Shown piece after piece: positions 51,861-60,789 of a DNA stretch of 64,000 nt. Location: NCBI RefSeq assembly GCF_014194975.1, contig NZ_JACIAY010000002.1:496001-560000 (forward strand), given 5' to 3'. Under the pieces are notes generated by a model that saw only the letters and a list, made by a program, of their open reading frames with translations, had not been told where the DNA came from and did not search any database. The position numbers were made by a program, and so were the translations under genes. How positions within the stretch are numbered: the first letter of the stretch is position 1; each line of letters starts with the position of its first letter. Source of the stretch: Sphingomonas sp. BK580. GTDB lineage: Bacteria > Pseudomonadota > Alphaproteobacteria > Sphingomonadales > Sphingomonadaceae.

Positions 51861-52294
51861 CGCGGAGGCGCGGAGACGCGGAGAAGAAGTGAGGGATGTC
51901 GACGCGTTCCGCGGTGACGTTCTCGACCTCGCGCTTCGTCTGCGCCGTGGGCTCGGACCGGGCCTGCTCGAAAGCGTTGATGAGACGGTGCTCGCGGCGC
52001 GTCCGGCGGCGCTCGGCTACCTTGTCTCCCGCCAGCATCCGGTCGACATCGGCTTCGAAGGGCAGGTCTTTCCGGCAGCCTTTCGGATCGACCTGCTGGT
52101 CGACAACCGATCGGTGGTCGAGGTGGAATCGGTCGAGAAGCTGGTGCCGGTGCACGGCGATCAGCTACTGACATATCTGAGGCTCATCGAGCAGCCCGTC
52201 GGGCTGCTCATCAACTTCGGGGGTGAGACGATGAAGGAAGGGGCGAGACGGATCGTCAACCGCCACCGCCCCTCCGCGTCTCCACGCCCCCGCG
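51861..52294. mobile_element. Inserted cassette with 23-bp inverted repeats carrying a GxxExxY gene
   Basis: The left repeat (51861-51883, starting CGCGGAGGCGCGGAGACG) and the right repeat (52272-52294, ending CCACGCCCCCGCG) are inverted copies with 21 of 23 positions identical. They enclose almost all of the GxxExxY gene. The unit sits between fabD and fabG. No transposase and no clear target duplication is visible. The class is an inference from the terminal repeats; such GCGGAGGCGCGGAG words are known to flank GxxExxY and four-helix-bundle genes in many genomes. Confidence 0.6.
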
Positions 52295-52314
52295 CGAACG
52301 AAAACACGGAGTGA
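51889..52314 (+). CDS. GxxExxY family protein, degenerate
   Basis: This is a 141-residue PD-(D/E)xK-like protein of the GxxExxY family. The naming motif reads GLLESVDE, with D in place of the tyrosine. The nuclease-like core is FRIDLLVDNRSVVEVESVEKL, where the usual E-x-K appears as E-V-E, so the catalytic lysine is missing. The C-terminus is encoded partly by the right inverted repeat. A GTG start is just inside the left repeat. The family role is unknown; this copy is probably inactive as a nuclease. Confidence 0.75.
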   Translation: MRDVDAFRGDVLDLALRLRRGLGPGLLESVDETVLAARPAALGYLVSRQHPVDIGFEGQVFPAAFRIDLLVDNRSVVEVESVEKLVPVHGDQLLTYLRLIEQPVGLLINFGGETMKEGARRIVNRHRPSASPRPRANENTE

Positions 52315-52317
52315 AGC

Positions 52318-53055
52318 ATGTTCGACCTCACAGGCATGACCGCGCTGGTCACCGGCGCCTCCGGCGGGATCGGCTCCGCCATCGCGCGCGGGCTCGCGGC
52401 GCAGGGCGCGCGGCTCGCGCTCTCGGGCTCGAACGCCGACAAGCTCGCGCGCTTCCGTGACGAGCTCGGCGGCGAGCATGTCGCGCTCGCCTGCGACCTG
52501 TCCGACGCCGCCGCGGTCGACGCGCTGGTGCCGCGCGCGATCGAGTCGCTCGGCAAACTCGACATCCTGGTCAACAACGCCGGCGTGACGCGCGACAATC
52601 TCGCGATGCGCATGAAGGACGACGAGTGGGACCAGGTCATCCGGGTCAACCTGGAGGCGGCCTTCCGCCTGATCCGCGCCGCCGCCAAGCCGATGATGAA
52701 GGCGCGGTTCGGCCGCGTCGTGTCGATCACCTCGGTGGTCGGCCAGACCGGCAATCCCGGCCAGGCCAACTACGCGGCGTCCAAGGCCGGGCTGGTCGGC
52801 ATGTCGAAGGCGCTGGCGCAGGAGCTCGCCAGCCGCAACATCACGGTCAACTGCGTCGCGCCGGGCTTCATCCGCTCGGCGATGACCGAGGTGCTGCCCG
52901 ACGCGCAGAAGAGCGCGCTGCTCGGCCGCATCCCCGCGGGTGACCTGGGCAGCGGCGAGGATATCGCGGCCGCGGTCGTCTACCTGGCATCGCGCGAGGC
53001 CGGTTACGTCACCGGCCAGACGCTGCACGTCAACGGCGGGATGGCGATGGTCTGA
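52318..53055 (+). CDS. fabG: 3-oxoacyl-[acyl-carrier-protein] reductase
   Basis: FabG reduces 3-oxoacyl-ACP with NADPH in fatty-acid elongation. The 245-residue SDR protein has the nucleotide motif [24 protein letters not shown] ([12 protein letters not shown]), the catalytic serine in VSITSVVG and YxxxK in NYAASKAG. C-terminal [12 protein letters not shown] is FabG-like. The GGAG of ACACGGAG precedes the ATG and lies just outside the cassette. Confidence 0.95.
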   Translation: MFDLTGMTALVTGASGGIGSAIARGLAAQGARLALSGSNADKLARFRDELGGEHVALACDLSDAAAVDALVPRAIESLGKLDILVNNAGVTRDNLAMRMKDDEWDQVIRVNLEAAFRLIRAAAKPMMKARFGRVVSITSVVGQTGNPGQANYAASKAGLVGMSKALAQELASRNITVNCVAPGFIRSAMTEVLPDAQKSALLGRIPAGDLGSGEDIAAAVVYLASREAGYVTGQTLHVNGGMAMV

Positions 53056-53186
53056 GCCGCTGGGGCGGCGAACCGCGACGGGCAGGGGGGTGGCGCGAGC
53101 CATTCGCACCCTTGCCACGGGCCCGAGCCCGTTCTACCTGCGTTCAGCAATTCGAAACCTACCCCCCAATTGAAAGAGGGAAAGCT

Positions 53187-53423
53187 ATGAGCGAGACCGC
53201 CGACCGCGTGAAGAAGATCGTCGTCGAGCATCTCGGCGTCGAGGCCGACAAGGTCACCGAGGACGCCAGCTTCATCGACGATCTGGGCGCGGACAGCCTC
53301 GACATCGTCGAGCTGGTGATGGCGTTCGAGGAAGAGTTCGGCGTCGAGATCCCCGACGATGCGGCCGAGAAGATCTCGACCGTCAAGGACGCGATCACCT
53401 ATATCGACGAGCACAAGGGCTGA
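53187..53423 (+). CDS. acpP: Acyl carrier protein
   Basis: This is a 78-residue carrier protein. The phosphopantetheine serine is in [15 protein letters not shown]. It is acidic, with four helices and the usual [19 protein letters not shown] end. GAGGG precedes the ATG at 53187. A hairpin terminator follows, so abundant acpP messages may end before fabF. Confidence 0.97.
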   Translation: MSETADRVKKIVVEHLGVEADKVTEDASFIDDLGADSLDIVELVMAFEEEFGVEIPDDAAEKISTVKDAITYIDEHKG

Positions 53424-53464
53424 GGAACGGGGGGAGTCCTCCCGCTCTAGCGAGCTGATCTGAG

Positions 53465-53508
53465 CGGCTCTCCGTCCTCGGCCAGGGGGTGGGGAGCCGT
53501 TTCGTTTG
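53465..53508 (+). terminator. Rho-independent terminator after acpP
   Basis: CGGCTCTCC (53465-53473) pairs with GGGGAGCCG (53491-53499; one G-U) and is followed by TTTCGTTT. It lies 41 bases past the acpP stop and before fabF. Confidence 0.65.
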
Positions 53509-53560
53509 GAAGGACCGGCGGCGCGATGCGTGGCGCAGCGCCGGGCAAGAAGGAACGTCT

Positions 53561-54820
53561 ATGCGCCGTGTCGTCGTCACTGGTCTCGGCCTCGTCACCC
53601 CGCTCGGGGCCGACGTGGAGACCGTCTGGGCCAATCTGATCGCGGGCAAGTCGGGCGCCGGCCCGATCACGCGCTTCGACGCGTCGGACCAGAAGTGCCG
53701 CATCGCGTGCGAGGTGAAGCCGGCCGGCCATGCCTATGGCTTCGACGCGTCCCAGCGCGTCGACCACAAGATCCAGCGCCAGGTCGATCCCTTCATCGTC
53801 TACGGCATCGACGCCGCCGGCCAGGCGCTCGAGGACGCCGGGCTGACCGAGATGAGCGAGGCCGAGCGCTTCCGCGCCGGTGCCTCGATCGGCGCTGGCA
53901 TCGGTGGCCTGCCGGGAATCGAGAGCGAGTCGCTGGTGTGTCGCGACAAGGGACCGAGCCGCGTCTCGCCGCACTTCGTCCATGGCCGGCTGATCAACCT
54001 GATCACCGGGCAGGTCACGATCAAATACGGCCTCATGGGCCCCAATCACGCGGTGGTGACCGCCTGTTCGACCGGAGCGCACTCGATCGGCGACGCGGCG
54101 CGGATGATCGCGCTCGACGACGCGGACGTCATGCTCGCGGGCGGCGCCGAGGGTGCGATCTGCCCGCTCGGCATCGCCGGCTTCGCGCAGGCGCGTGCTC
54201 TGTCGACCAATTTCAACGACACGCCCGAGAAGGCGAGCCGCCCCTATGACCGCGACCGCGACGGCTTCGTCATGGGCGAGGGCGCCGGCGTCGTCGTGCT
54301 CGAGGAGTACGAACGGGCGAAGGCGCGGGGCGCCAAGATCTATGCCGAGGTGATCGGCTACGGCCTGTCGGGCGACGCCTACCACGTCACCGCGCCGCAC
54401 CCGGAGGGATCGGGCGCCTACCGCTCGATGGAGATGGCGCTGCGCAAGTCGGGACTGAGCCTCGCCGACATCGACTATATCAACGCGCACGGCACCTCGA
54501 CCCCGCTCGGCGACGAGCTCGAGCTCGGCGCGGTGCGGCGGCTGTTCGGCGACGACATCGCCGGCCTGTCGATGAGCTCGACCAAGTCCGCGATCGGCCA
54601 CCTGCTGGGCGGCGCCGGCGCGGTGGAGAGCATCTTCTGCATCCTCGCGCTGCGCGACCAGATCGTGCCGCCGACGCTCAACCTCGATAACCCGAGCGAG
54701 AGCTGCGCCGGGGTCGACCTGGTCCCGCATACCGCCAAGAAGCGCCAGGTGCGCGCCGTGCTCAACAACAGCTTCGGCTTCGGCGGGACGAACGCCTCGC
54801 TGGTGATGACGTCGATCTGA
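53561..54820 (+). CDS. fabF: 3-oxoacyl-[acyl-carrier-protein] synthase II
   Basis: FabF condenses malonyl-ACP with acyl-ACP. The 419-residue protein starts MRRVVVTGLGLVTPLG. The catalytic triad is visible: cysteine in VVTACSTGAHSIGDA, histidine in INAHGTSTPLGD, and histidine in SAIGHLLGGAGA. It ends LNNSFGFGGTNASLV. AGAAGGA precedes the ATG. mltG follows by 11 bases. Confidence 0.97.
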   Translation: MRRVVVTGLGLVTPLGADVETVWANLIAGKSGAGPITRFDASDQKCRIACEVKPAGHAYGFDASQRVDHKIQRQVDPFIVYGIDAAGQALEDAGLTEMSEAERFRAGASIGAGIGGLPGIESESLVCRDKGPSRVSPHFVHGRLINLITGQVTIKYGLMGPNHAVVTACSTGAHSIGDAARMIALDDADVMLAGGAEGAICPLGIAGFAQARALSTNFNDTPEKASRPYDRDRDGFVMGEGAGVVVLEEYERAKARGAKIYAEVIGYGLSGDAYHVTAPHPEGSGAYRSMEMALRKSGLSLADIDYINAHGTSTPLGDELELGAVRRLFGDDIAGLSMSSTKSAIGHLLGGAGAVESIFCILALRDQIVPPTLNLDNPSESCAGVDLVPHTAKKRQVRAVLNNSFGFGGTNASLVMTSI

Positions 54821-54831
54821 GGTAGGCTGCC

Positions 54832-55800
54832 ATGCGCCGGCTCGGCTGCCTGGGACTGATCGTCGCGCTGCTGCTGTTCGGCGCGGGCGTGTGGGTGGCG
54901 CAGGGGTGGAAGGGCGCGGGCCCGCTGCGGCGCGACGCGACCGTCACCGTCGCGCCGGGCAGCTCGCTCGCGGGCGCCGCCGCGGCACTCGAGCGCGCCG
55001 GGGTGATCGCCTCGGCGCATCGCTTCCGCCTGCAAGCGCGGCTGTTCGGCAGCGATACGCCGATCCGCGCCGGCGAATACGCCATCCCCGCGCGCGCCAG
55101 CGCGTCGCAGGTGCTCGCGCTGCTCCAGAGCGGGAAGGTGGTGCAGCGGCTGGTGGTGATCCCCGAGGGACTCCCCGCGGTGATGGTGCGTGACGCGCTG
55201 CTGCGGGCCGACGCGCTGAGCGGCGATGTCACCGTGCCCGCGGAGGGCTCGGTGCTGCCGGACGGCTACGCCTTCGAGCGCGGCGAGGCGCGCGCCGCGG
55301 TGCTGGCGCGGATGCAGGGCGCGATGCGCACCTATCTCGCCGCCGCCTGGGCGCGGCGCAAGCCGACTGCGGCGGTGACGACGCCGCAGCAGGCGCTGGT
55401 GCTCGCCTCGATCGTCGAGAAGGAGACCGGCAAGCCCGCCGAGCGGCGCATGGTGGCGGCGGTCTATTCCAACCGGCTACGACTCGGCATGCCGCTCCAG
55501 GCCGATCCGACGGTGATCTACCCGATCACCAAGGGGCGGCCGCTCGGCCGGCGCATCCGGCAGAGCGAACTCCGCGCCAAGAACGGCTACAACACCTATG
55601 CCTCGACGGGGCTGCCGGTCGGGCCGATCGCCAACCCGGGGCGGCGCTCGATCGACGCGGTGCTCGACCCGGCGCCCTCGCGCGCGCTGTATTTCGTCGC
55701 GGACGGCACCGGCGGGCACGTCTTCGCCGACACGCTCGAGCAGCATAACGCCAACGTGCAGCGCTGGTACGCCATCCGGCGTGCGCGCGGGGAGATGTGA
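54832..55800 (+). CDS. mltG: Endolytic transglycosylase MltG
   Basis: This is a 322-residue inner-membrane lytic transglycosylase that cleaves nascent glycan strands. An N-terminal membrane anchor (LGCLGLIVALLLFGAGVWV) is followed by a LysM-like subdomain (residues 40-110) and the YceG domain: ASIVEKETGKPAERRMVAAV with the catalytic glutamate, then LQADPTVIYPI and NTYASTGLPVGPIANPG. The fabF-mltG linkage is conserved in many proteobacteria. Confidence 0.95.
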   Translation: MRRLGCLGLIVALLLFGAGVWVAQGWKGAGPLRRDATVTVAPGSSLAGAAAALERAGVIASAHRFRLQARLFGSDTPIRAGEYAIPARASASQVLALLQSGKVVQRLVVIPEGLPAVMVRDALLRADALSGDVTVPAEGSVLPDGYAFERGEARAAVLARMQGAMRTYLAAAWARRKPTAAVTTPQQALVLASIVEKETGKPAERRMVAAVYSNRLRLGMPLQADPTVIYPITKGRPLGRRIRQSELRAKNGYNTYASTGLPVGPIANPGRRSIDAVLDPAPSRALYFVADGTGGHVFADTLEQHNANVQRWYAIRRARGEM

Positions 55801-55884
55801 GGGGGATGTCGCCGCGGCGACAAGTGTAGCGGATGGGCGGATCCCCGGGTGACGCCGCGGGCGCAACCTCCGGCCGCCGAACTT

Positions 55885-55980
55885 CGTCGTCCCCGCGGCG
55901 GCGAGGATCCGGTCGCGCGAACCTCTCGCTTCTATCCGCAAGCTCGGCGTGTCCCGTTGCTCGCCTCCGCAGGGATGACG
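55885..55980. repeat. Palindromic intergenic repeat (GTCRTCCC/GGGATGAC type)
   Basis: CGTCGTCCCCGCGG (55885-55898) and CCGCAGGGATGACG (55967-55980) are inverted copies with two mismatches, with GGATCCGG inside. Same word set as 19335-19375 and 33711-33818. It fills most of the 235-base gap between convergent mltG and the esterase gene. Confidence 0.5.
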
Positions 55981-56035
55981 CAGGGAGGCGAGGTGGCGGT
56001 CGTTCTCGACCGCCCATTTCTCGCCCAGCGGCGAC

Positions 56036-57028
56036 TTACGTCGCCGGAAACACGCGCTGGCGCGCCGCGTACGCCGCGAACAGCTTGGGCCATGCCGACG
56101 CGGGCGCGCTGTCGGGCAGGCGCGTGCCGAAGCCGTGGCCACCGAGATCGAAGGCGTGGAGCTCGGCCGGGCGCTTGGCCGCCAGCAGCGCTTGGTACAG
56201 CACCAGGCTGTTGGCGATCGGCACGGTGTTGTCGTCGCTGGCGTGCACGAGGAAGACCGGCGGCGTGTCCGCGGTGACGCGGCGCTCGACCGAGGCGTCG
56301 CGGCGCTGCGCGTCGCTCGACGGCGCGCCCAGCAGGTTGTCGCGCGAACCCTCGTGCGTGAACGATTCGGCGAGCGTCACGACCGGATAGATCAGGCCGG
56401 CGAGGTCGGGTCGCGCCGGCTGTTCGTCGGCAGCGTCGACCGGCGCGTAGACCGGCTCGGCGTGGCGCGCGGCGAGACTGCCGGCCAGATGCCCGCCGGC
56501 GGAGAAGCCGAGTACCGCCACTCGCTTCGGATCGATACCGAACTCGCCCGCGCGCGCGCGGATCACGCGCATCGCGCGCTGCGCGTCCTGCAGCGGCACC
56601 AGCGCGCGGTTGCCCCAGCCCTCCGCGGGCAGCCGGTACGAGAGGATGAAGCAGGTGACGCCCAGCTTGTTGAGCCAGCGCGCCTGCTCCTCGCCCTCGT
56701 TATCCCAGGCGATGAAGCCATAGCCGCCGCCTGGGATCAGCAGCACCGCGGCGCCGTTGGCGCGCGCCGGGCGCCGCACCGTCAGCCCCGGCCGGGCGAC
56801 GCCGGTGACCCAGCGATCGTTGAACCCCGAGTCCTTCGAGCGCTGCTCGATCTTGGGCGTCGGCAACGTCGCGGGCGCGCCCGGCGCCGCGTCGGGCCAG
56901 AGCAGGATCGTCGCGCCGGGAATGTCGTCCGGGGCGGCCGGCGCGGCGGCGGCGGCGAGGGGCGCGCCGAGCGGCGCGGCGGCGAGCGCGGCGACCACGG
57001 CGCGGCGGCTGGGCAGGTCCATCGTCAT
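56036..57028 (-). CDS. Secreted alpha/beta hydrolase (acetyl-xylan or feruloyl esterase-like)
   Basis: This is a 330-residue esterase. A Tat-like signal (LPSRRAVVAALAAAPLGAPL) suggests export. The oxyanion segment is LLIPGGGYGFIAWDNEG, the nucleophile serine is in VAVLGFSAGGHLAG, the acid is likely in HASDDNTVPI and the histidine in DLGGHGFG. This layout is typical of sugar-ester hydrolases (carbohydrate esterases) found with GH clusters. The ATG overlaps the GH3 stop by four bases, so it is coupled to the glucosidase. Confidence 0.85.
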   Translation of the reverse strand: MTMDLPSRRAVVAALAAAPLGAPLAAAAAPAAPDDIPGATILLWPDAAPGAPATLPTPKIEQRSKDSGFNDRWVTGVARPGLTVRRPARANGAAVLLIPGGGYGFIAWDNEGEEQARWLNKLGVTCFILSYRLPAEGWGNRALVPLQDAQRAMRVIRARAGEFGIDPKRVAVLGFSAGGHLAGSLAARHAEPVYAPVDAADEQPARPDLAGLIYPVVTLAESFTHEGSRDNLLGAPSSDAQRRDASVERRVTADTPPVFLVHASDDNTVPIANSLVLYQALLAAKRPAELHAFDLGGHGFGTRLPDSAPASAWPKLFAAYAARQRVFPAT

Positions 57029-59424
57029 GCGCCCGGACATACCGCACCGGCGGGGTCGGTGGCGAGACGGATATCCGAGATCGCGACCGTGAACGGTGCG
57101 GTCGCGGTCAGCGCCATCGGCGTGTCGACCGACTCCATCGTCGCGCCGGCGGCGCGGAAGCATTTCAGCGGCACGCGCAGCACGTGCCAGCCGGCGCCCG
57201 GATCGAGCGCGCGCGCGACATCGACCTTGCCGCCGCCCAGCGCGAGCGAGACCGGCCCGGTCGCGGCCCGGTCGACCCGGTAGCTGATCTGGAGGTTGAG
57301 GTCGGCGTTGGTCTCGCGCACCAGCGACAGCGCCGGCCCGCTGATCCGCGCGCTCCCCGCACCGCGCCAGCTCAGCTGCACCGCCCCTTCCTGCGCGGTG
57401 GCGCTGTCCACCGCCGTGCGCGCGACCGTCGCGTCGAGCGCGAGCTGGAACGGCGCCGGCACGCGCCCGCGCGCGAAGAACAGGCTGGTGTTGGCCAGGC
57501 TGGCGTCGACCCGGGCCTCTTCGCTCAGCGCCGGCACGCTGCCGCGGCTGGCATAGCTCAGCCCGTAGCCGAACGGGAACAAGGGGTCGTAGCCCGGGGC
57601 GCCCTTGTTGAGCGTGAACTGGCCGGCGTTCTTGGGCCAGCTGAAGGAGAGCTTGCCGGTGAAGTCGCGCTTGCCGCCGACCAGCACGTCGGCGACGCCC
57701 GCGCCCTCGGACCCCGGGAACCAGGCCGCGACGAAGGCGTCCGACTGGTTGAGCTCGGGGTTGACCCACAGCGGCCGGCCCGAGAGGAACACCGAGACCG
57801 TCGGCACCCCCGCCGCCTTGAGCTTCTTGAGCAGCGCGAGCGACTGTTTGTCACCTGCCTCGAACTCGAGCGTGCGCACGTCGCCGCGCATCTCGGCATA
57901 GGGCTGCTCGCCGAAGACGACGATCGCGACGTCGGGCCTGGCGGTGAAGCTGCCGTCGCGCGACAGCGTCGCGGTGCCGCCGCCCGCCCTGGCCGCAGCG
58001 GCGATGCCGGCGTAGATTGAGGTCGCGCCGGGGAAGTCGGCGTTGGTGTTGCCGTCGCCCTGCCACGACAGCGTCCAGCCGCCCGCCTGCCGGCCGATAT
58101 CGTCGGCCGCGTCGCCCGCGACCAGGATGTTGGCGCTCGCCTTGACCGGCAGCACGCCGTTGTTCTTGAGCAGCACGAGGCTCTTGGCGACCGCCTCGCG
58201 GGCCACAGCGCGATGCTCGGCCGAGCCGACGGTGGCGCCGCGCGCTTCCCAGGGCCGCGCAGGGTCGAACAGGCCGAGCTTCATCTTGACGCGCAGGATG
58301 CGGCGCACCGCATCGTCGACGCGCGTCATCGGCAGCTTGCCCGCCTTCACCGCCGCGAGCGTGGTGTCGAACATGCCCTTCCAGCTGTCCGGCGCCATCG
58401 CCATGTCGAGCCCGGCGGCGAAGGTGGCGGGGCAGTCGGTGTTGGTGCAGCCCGGCACCTGGCCATGGCCGTTCCAGTCGCCGACGACGAAGCCCTCGAA
58501 GCCCATGCGGCCCTTGAGCACGTCGGTCAGCAGCGAGTGGTTGCCGTGCATCTTCTGGCCGTTCCAGCTCGAGAAGCTGGCCATGACCGTCATCGCGCCG
58601 GCCTTGATCGCGGGCGGGTAGCCGGCGCCGTGCACCTTCACCAACGTGTCCTCGTCGACCTGGGTGTCGCCCTGGTCGACGCCGTCCTTGGTGCCGCCGT
58701 CGCCGAGGAAGTGCTTGGGGCTGGCGGCGACGTGGCCGCGCTGGATCCCCTGCTGGCCGGGCACGCCCTGCAAGCCCTCGATCATCGCGCCGGCGTAGGA
58801 GGCGACCACCGCCGGATCCTCCGAATAGCCCTCGTAGGCGCGGCCCCAGCGATCGTCCTGCGGCACCGCCAGCGTCGGCCCGAACGCCCAGTCGATCCCC
58901 GCCGCGGCGGTCTCCTCCGCGGTGACCGCGCCGATGCGGCGGATCAGCGCGGGATCGCGCATCGCGCCGAGCGCGCTGTTGTGCGGGAAGAGCGTCGCGC
59001 CGACGACGTTGTTGTCGCCGTGCACCGCGTCGACGCCGAACATCAGCGGGATGGCGACGTGGCCGGCGCGCTTCTCGAGCGCCACCGCGTTGAACGCGCG
59101 CGAGGTGGCGACCCAGGCGGCAGCGGGCGAGCGGTCGGGGCTACCGAGCGGCGGCGAGCTGCCGCCCGCCAGGATCGAGCCGAGCGGGTAGCGGCGCAGG
59201 TCCTCGGGCTTGATCGAGCCGATGTCGGCCTGGATCATCTGCCCGATCTTCTCCTCGAGCGTCATCTGCTTCATCAGCGCGGTGACCTTGGCCTCGGTGG
59301 CGGCGTCGATCAGCCCGACGCTTTTGGCCGCCGGCCAGCGGCCCGGATGCGCCACCTGCGCGGCGCCGGCGGTGGCGCTACCGGCGAGCAGCAGCGCCAG
59401 CGAGATATGTGAGAAACGCCCCAT
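57025..59424 (-). CDS. Glycoside hydrolase family 3 beta-glucosidase / exo-beta-glucanase, secreted
   Basis: This is a 799-residue enzyme with a signal peptide (MGRFSHISLALLLAGSATAG). The GH3 N-terminal barrel includes KIGQMIQADIG, GVDAVHGDNNVVGATLFPHN and SPKHFLGDGGT, with the nucleophile aspartate in FVVGDWNGH. The C-terminal sandwich includes VAREAVAKSLVLLKNNGVLP. After residue about 640 there is an added beta-rich domain resembling the ExoP-type carbohydrate-binding domain. GGAGGGGAAGT precedes the ATG. It would release glucose from oligosaccharides made by the GH74 enzyme. A LacI-type operator lies 77 bases upstream. Confidence 0.93.
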   Translation of the reverse strand: MGRFSHISLALLLAGSATAGAAQVAHPGRWPAAKSVGLIDAATEAKVTALMKQMTLEEKIGQMIQADIGSIKPEDLRRYPLGSILAGGSSPPLGSPDRSPAAAWVATSRAFNAVALEKRAGHVAIPLMFGVDAVHGDNNVVGATLFPHNSALGAMRDPALIRRIGAVTAEETAAAGIDWAFGPTLAVPQDDRWGRAYEGYSEDPAVVASYAGAMIEGLQGVPGQQGIQRGHVAASPKHFLGDGGTKDGVDQGDTQVDEDTLVKVHGAGYPPAIKAGAMTVMASFSSWNGQKMHGNHSLLTDVLKGRMGFEGFVVGDWNGHGQVPGCTNTDCPATFAAGLDMAMAPDSWKGMFDTTLAAVKAGKLPMTRVDDAVRRILRVKMKLGLFDPARPWEARGATVGSAEHRAVAREAVAKSLVLLKNNGVLPVKASANILVAGDAADDIGRQAGGWTLSWQGDGNTNADFPGATSIYAGIAAAARAGGGTATLSRDGSFTARPDVAIVVFGEQPYAEMRGDVRTLEFEAGDKQSLALLKKLKAAGVPTVSVFLSGRPLWVNPELNQSDAFVAAWFPGSEGAGVADVLVGGKRDFTGKLSFSWPKNAGQFTLNKGAPGYDPLFPFGYGLSYASRGSVPALSEEARVDASLANTSLFFARGRVPAPFQLALDATVARTAVDSATAQEGAVQLSWRGAGSARISGPALSLVRETNADLNLQISYRVDRAATGPVSLALGGGKVDVARALDPGAGWHVLRVPLKCFRAAGATMESVDTPMALTATAPFTVAISDIRLATDPAGAVCPGA

Positions 59425-59500
59425 ACTTCCCCTCCCGGGACGGGTCGCCGGCCCGTGGCGGCGCGATCCCGTCGATCGCGCGAACATAGAAGCCGGCCGC

Positions 59501-59514
59501 TGAGAACGCTATCA
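59501..59514. promoter_or_regulatory. LacI-type operator 1 (GH3 / regulator promoter)
   Basis: TGAGAACGCTATCA (reverse TGATAGCGTTCTCA) is a CG-centred 14-nt dyad with five symmetric pairs of seven, the usual LacI-family form. It sits between the divergent GH3 and LacI genes. It matches a second site at 60717-60730 under TGRTAGCGKTMTCW. Confidence 0.55.
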
Positions 59515-59569
59515 GCATTTTCGTCGCGGCGACTAGGCGCGGCGGCTTTTACTGGTACGTATCGCAGCC

Positions 59570-60658
59570 ATGAGTGGGGACATCCGCAGGGCACGCGGCA
59601 CCGGATCGCGCCAGACCGGGGCGCCGACGATCGCCGACGTGGCGCAGCTCGCCGGCGTCTCGACCATGACCGTGTCGCGCGTGATCAACGGCGAGAACAA
59701 CGTTCGCGAGGCGACGCGCGCGGCGGTGCGCGAGGCGATCCAGCGGCTCGACTATGCGCCCAACCGCGCCGCGCGCAGCCTGGCGGGCGCGTCGCAGGTG
59801 CGGCTGGGGCTGCTCTACAGCAACCCCAGCGAGGCCTATCTAAGCGCCTTCCTGCTCGGCAGCCTGGACGCCGCCGGGCGCGGCGACATCCAGCTGGTGG
59901 TGCAGAAATGCGACCCCGGCGAGCATGAGGCCGAGGTCGCCGCGCGGCTGGTCGCCTCGGGCGTGGACGGCATCATCCTGCCGCCGCCCTTGTGCGACTC
60001 GCCGCTGGTGCTCGACGTGCTGCTCGCCGCGCGCGTGCCGACGGTGGTGGTGGCGACGAGCAGCTCGCCCGCGGGGATCGGCCGGGTCTCGATCGACGAC
60101 CGCGCCGCCGCGCGCGCGATGACGGCGCATCTGCTCGCGCTGGGGCACCAGCGCGTCGGCTTCATCACCGGCAACCCCAATCTCACGGCCAGCGACGAGC
60201 GGCTGGCGGGCTATCGCGACGCGCTGACCGGGGCGGGGTTGCCGATCGACGAGGCGTTGGTCGCACGCGGGCTGTTCAGCTACCGCTCCGGGCTCGACGC
60301 GACCGAGGAGCTGCTCGACCTCGCCGACCCGCCGAGCGCGATCTTCGCGAGCAACGACGACATGGCCGCCGCCAGCGTCGCGGTGGCGCATCGCCGCGGG
60401 CTCGACGTGCCGGGCGACCTCACCGTCGTCGGCTTCGACGACAGCACGCTGGCGACGACGATCTGGCCCGAGCTCACCACGATCCACCAGCCGATTGCGG
60501 ACATGAGCCGTGCCGCCGTGCGCATGCTGACGCAGATGCTGCGCGCGCGCCGCGATGACGCGGCGGCGGGCGCGCCCGACCTTGTGCTCGACCATACATT
60601 GGTGCGGCGCCAGTCGGACGCGGCACCGCGGCGTCGTCCCGGCGCGCGGGTCCGGTAA
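59570..60658 (+). CDS. LacI family transcriptional regulator
   Basis: This is a 362-residue regulator. The N-terminal helix-turn-helix and hinge are PTIADVAQLAGVSTMTVSRV then LDYAPNRAARSLAGASQVRL. The periplasmic-binding-like sensor domain includes HLLALGHQRVGFITGNPNL and PSAIFASNDDMAAASVAVAH, with GDLTVVGFDDSTLATTIWPE. It probably represses the flanking polysaccharide genes until an oligosaccharide inducer binds. It has a basic C-terminal tail. It is divergent from GH3. Confidence 0.95.
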   Translation: MSGDIRRARGTGSRQTGAPTIADVAQLAGVSTMTVSRVINGENNVREATRAAVREAIQRLDYAPNRAARSLAGASQVRLGLLYSNPSEAYLSAFLLGSLDAAGRGDIQLVVQKCDPGEHEAEVAARLVASGVDGIILPPPLCDSPLVLDVLLAARVPTVVVATSSSPAGIGRVSIDDRAAARAMTAHLLALGHQRVGFITGNPNLTASDERLAGYRDALTGAGLPIDEALVARGLFSYRSGLDATEELLDLADPPSAIFASNDDMAAASVAVAHRRGLDVPGDLTVVGFDDSTLATTIWPELTTIHQPIADMSRAAVRMLTQMLRARRDDAAAGAPDLVLDHTLVRRQSDAAPRRRPGARVR

Positions 60659-60716
60659 GAGCGGCAACGCAGCGAGTCCCCTGGTCGCGGAGTGGGGGCT
60701 GCCCGAGAAACCATTG

Positions 60717-60730
60717 TGGTAGCGGTATCT
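60717..60730. promoter_or_regulatory. LacI-type operator 2 (GH74 promoter)
   Basis: TGGTAGCGGTATCT, 59 bases before the GH74 start, shares TAGCG-K-T-M-TC with the reverse of operator 1. The spacing relative to the GH74 gene fits promoter overlap. Confidence 0.5.
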
Positions 60731-60789
60731 TCCATGCCATAGCCGGTCGTCGCACAAGTGATCTGATAAATCGCGCGAAAGGGAGAAGG

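Noticed and set aside
51861..52294. Insertion sequence with transposase
   Set aside because: The inverted repeats are real, but the only gene inside is GxxExxY; no transposase motif is present, so it is listed as a cassette, not an IS.
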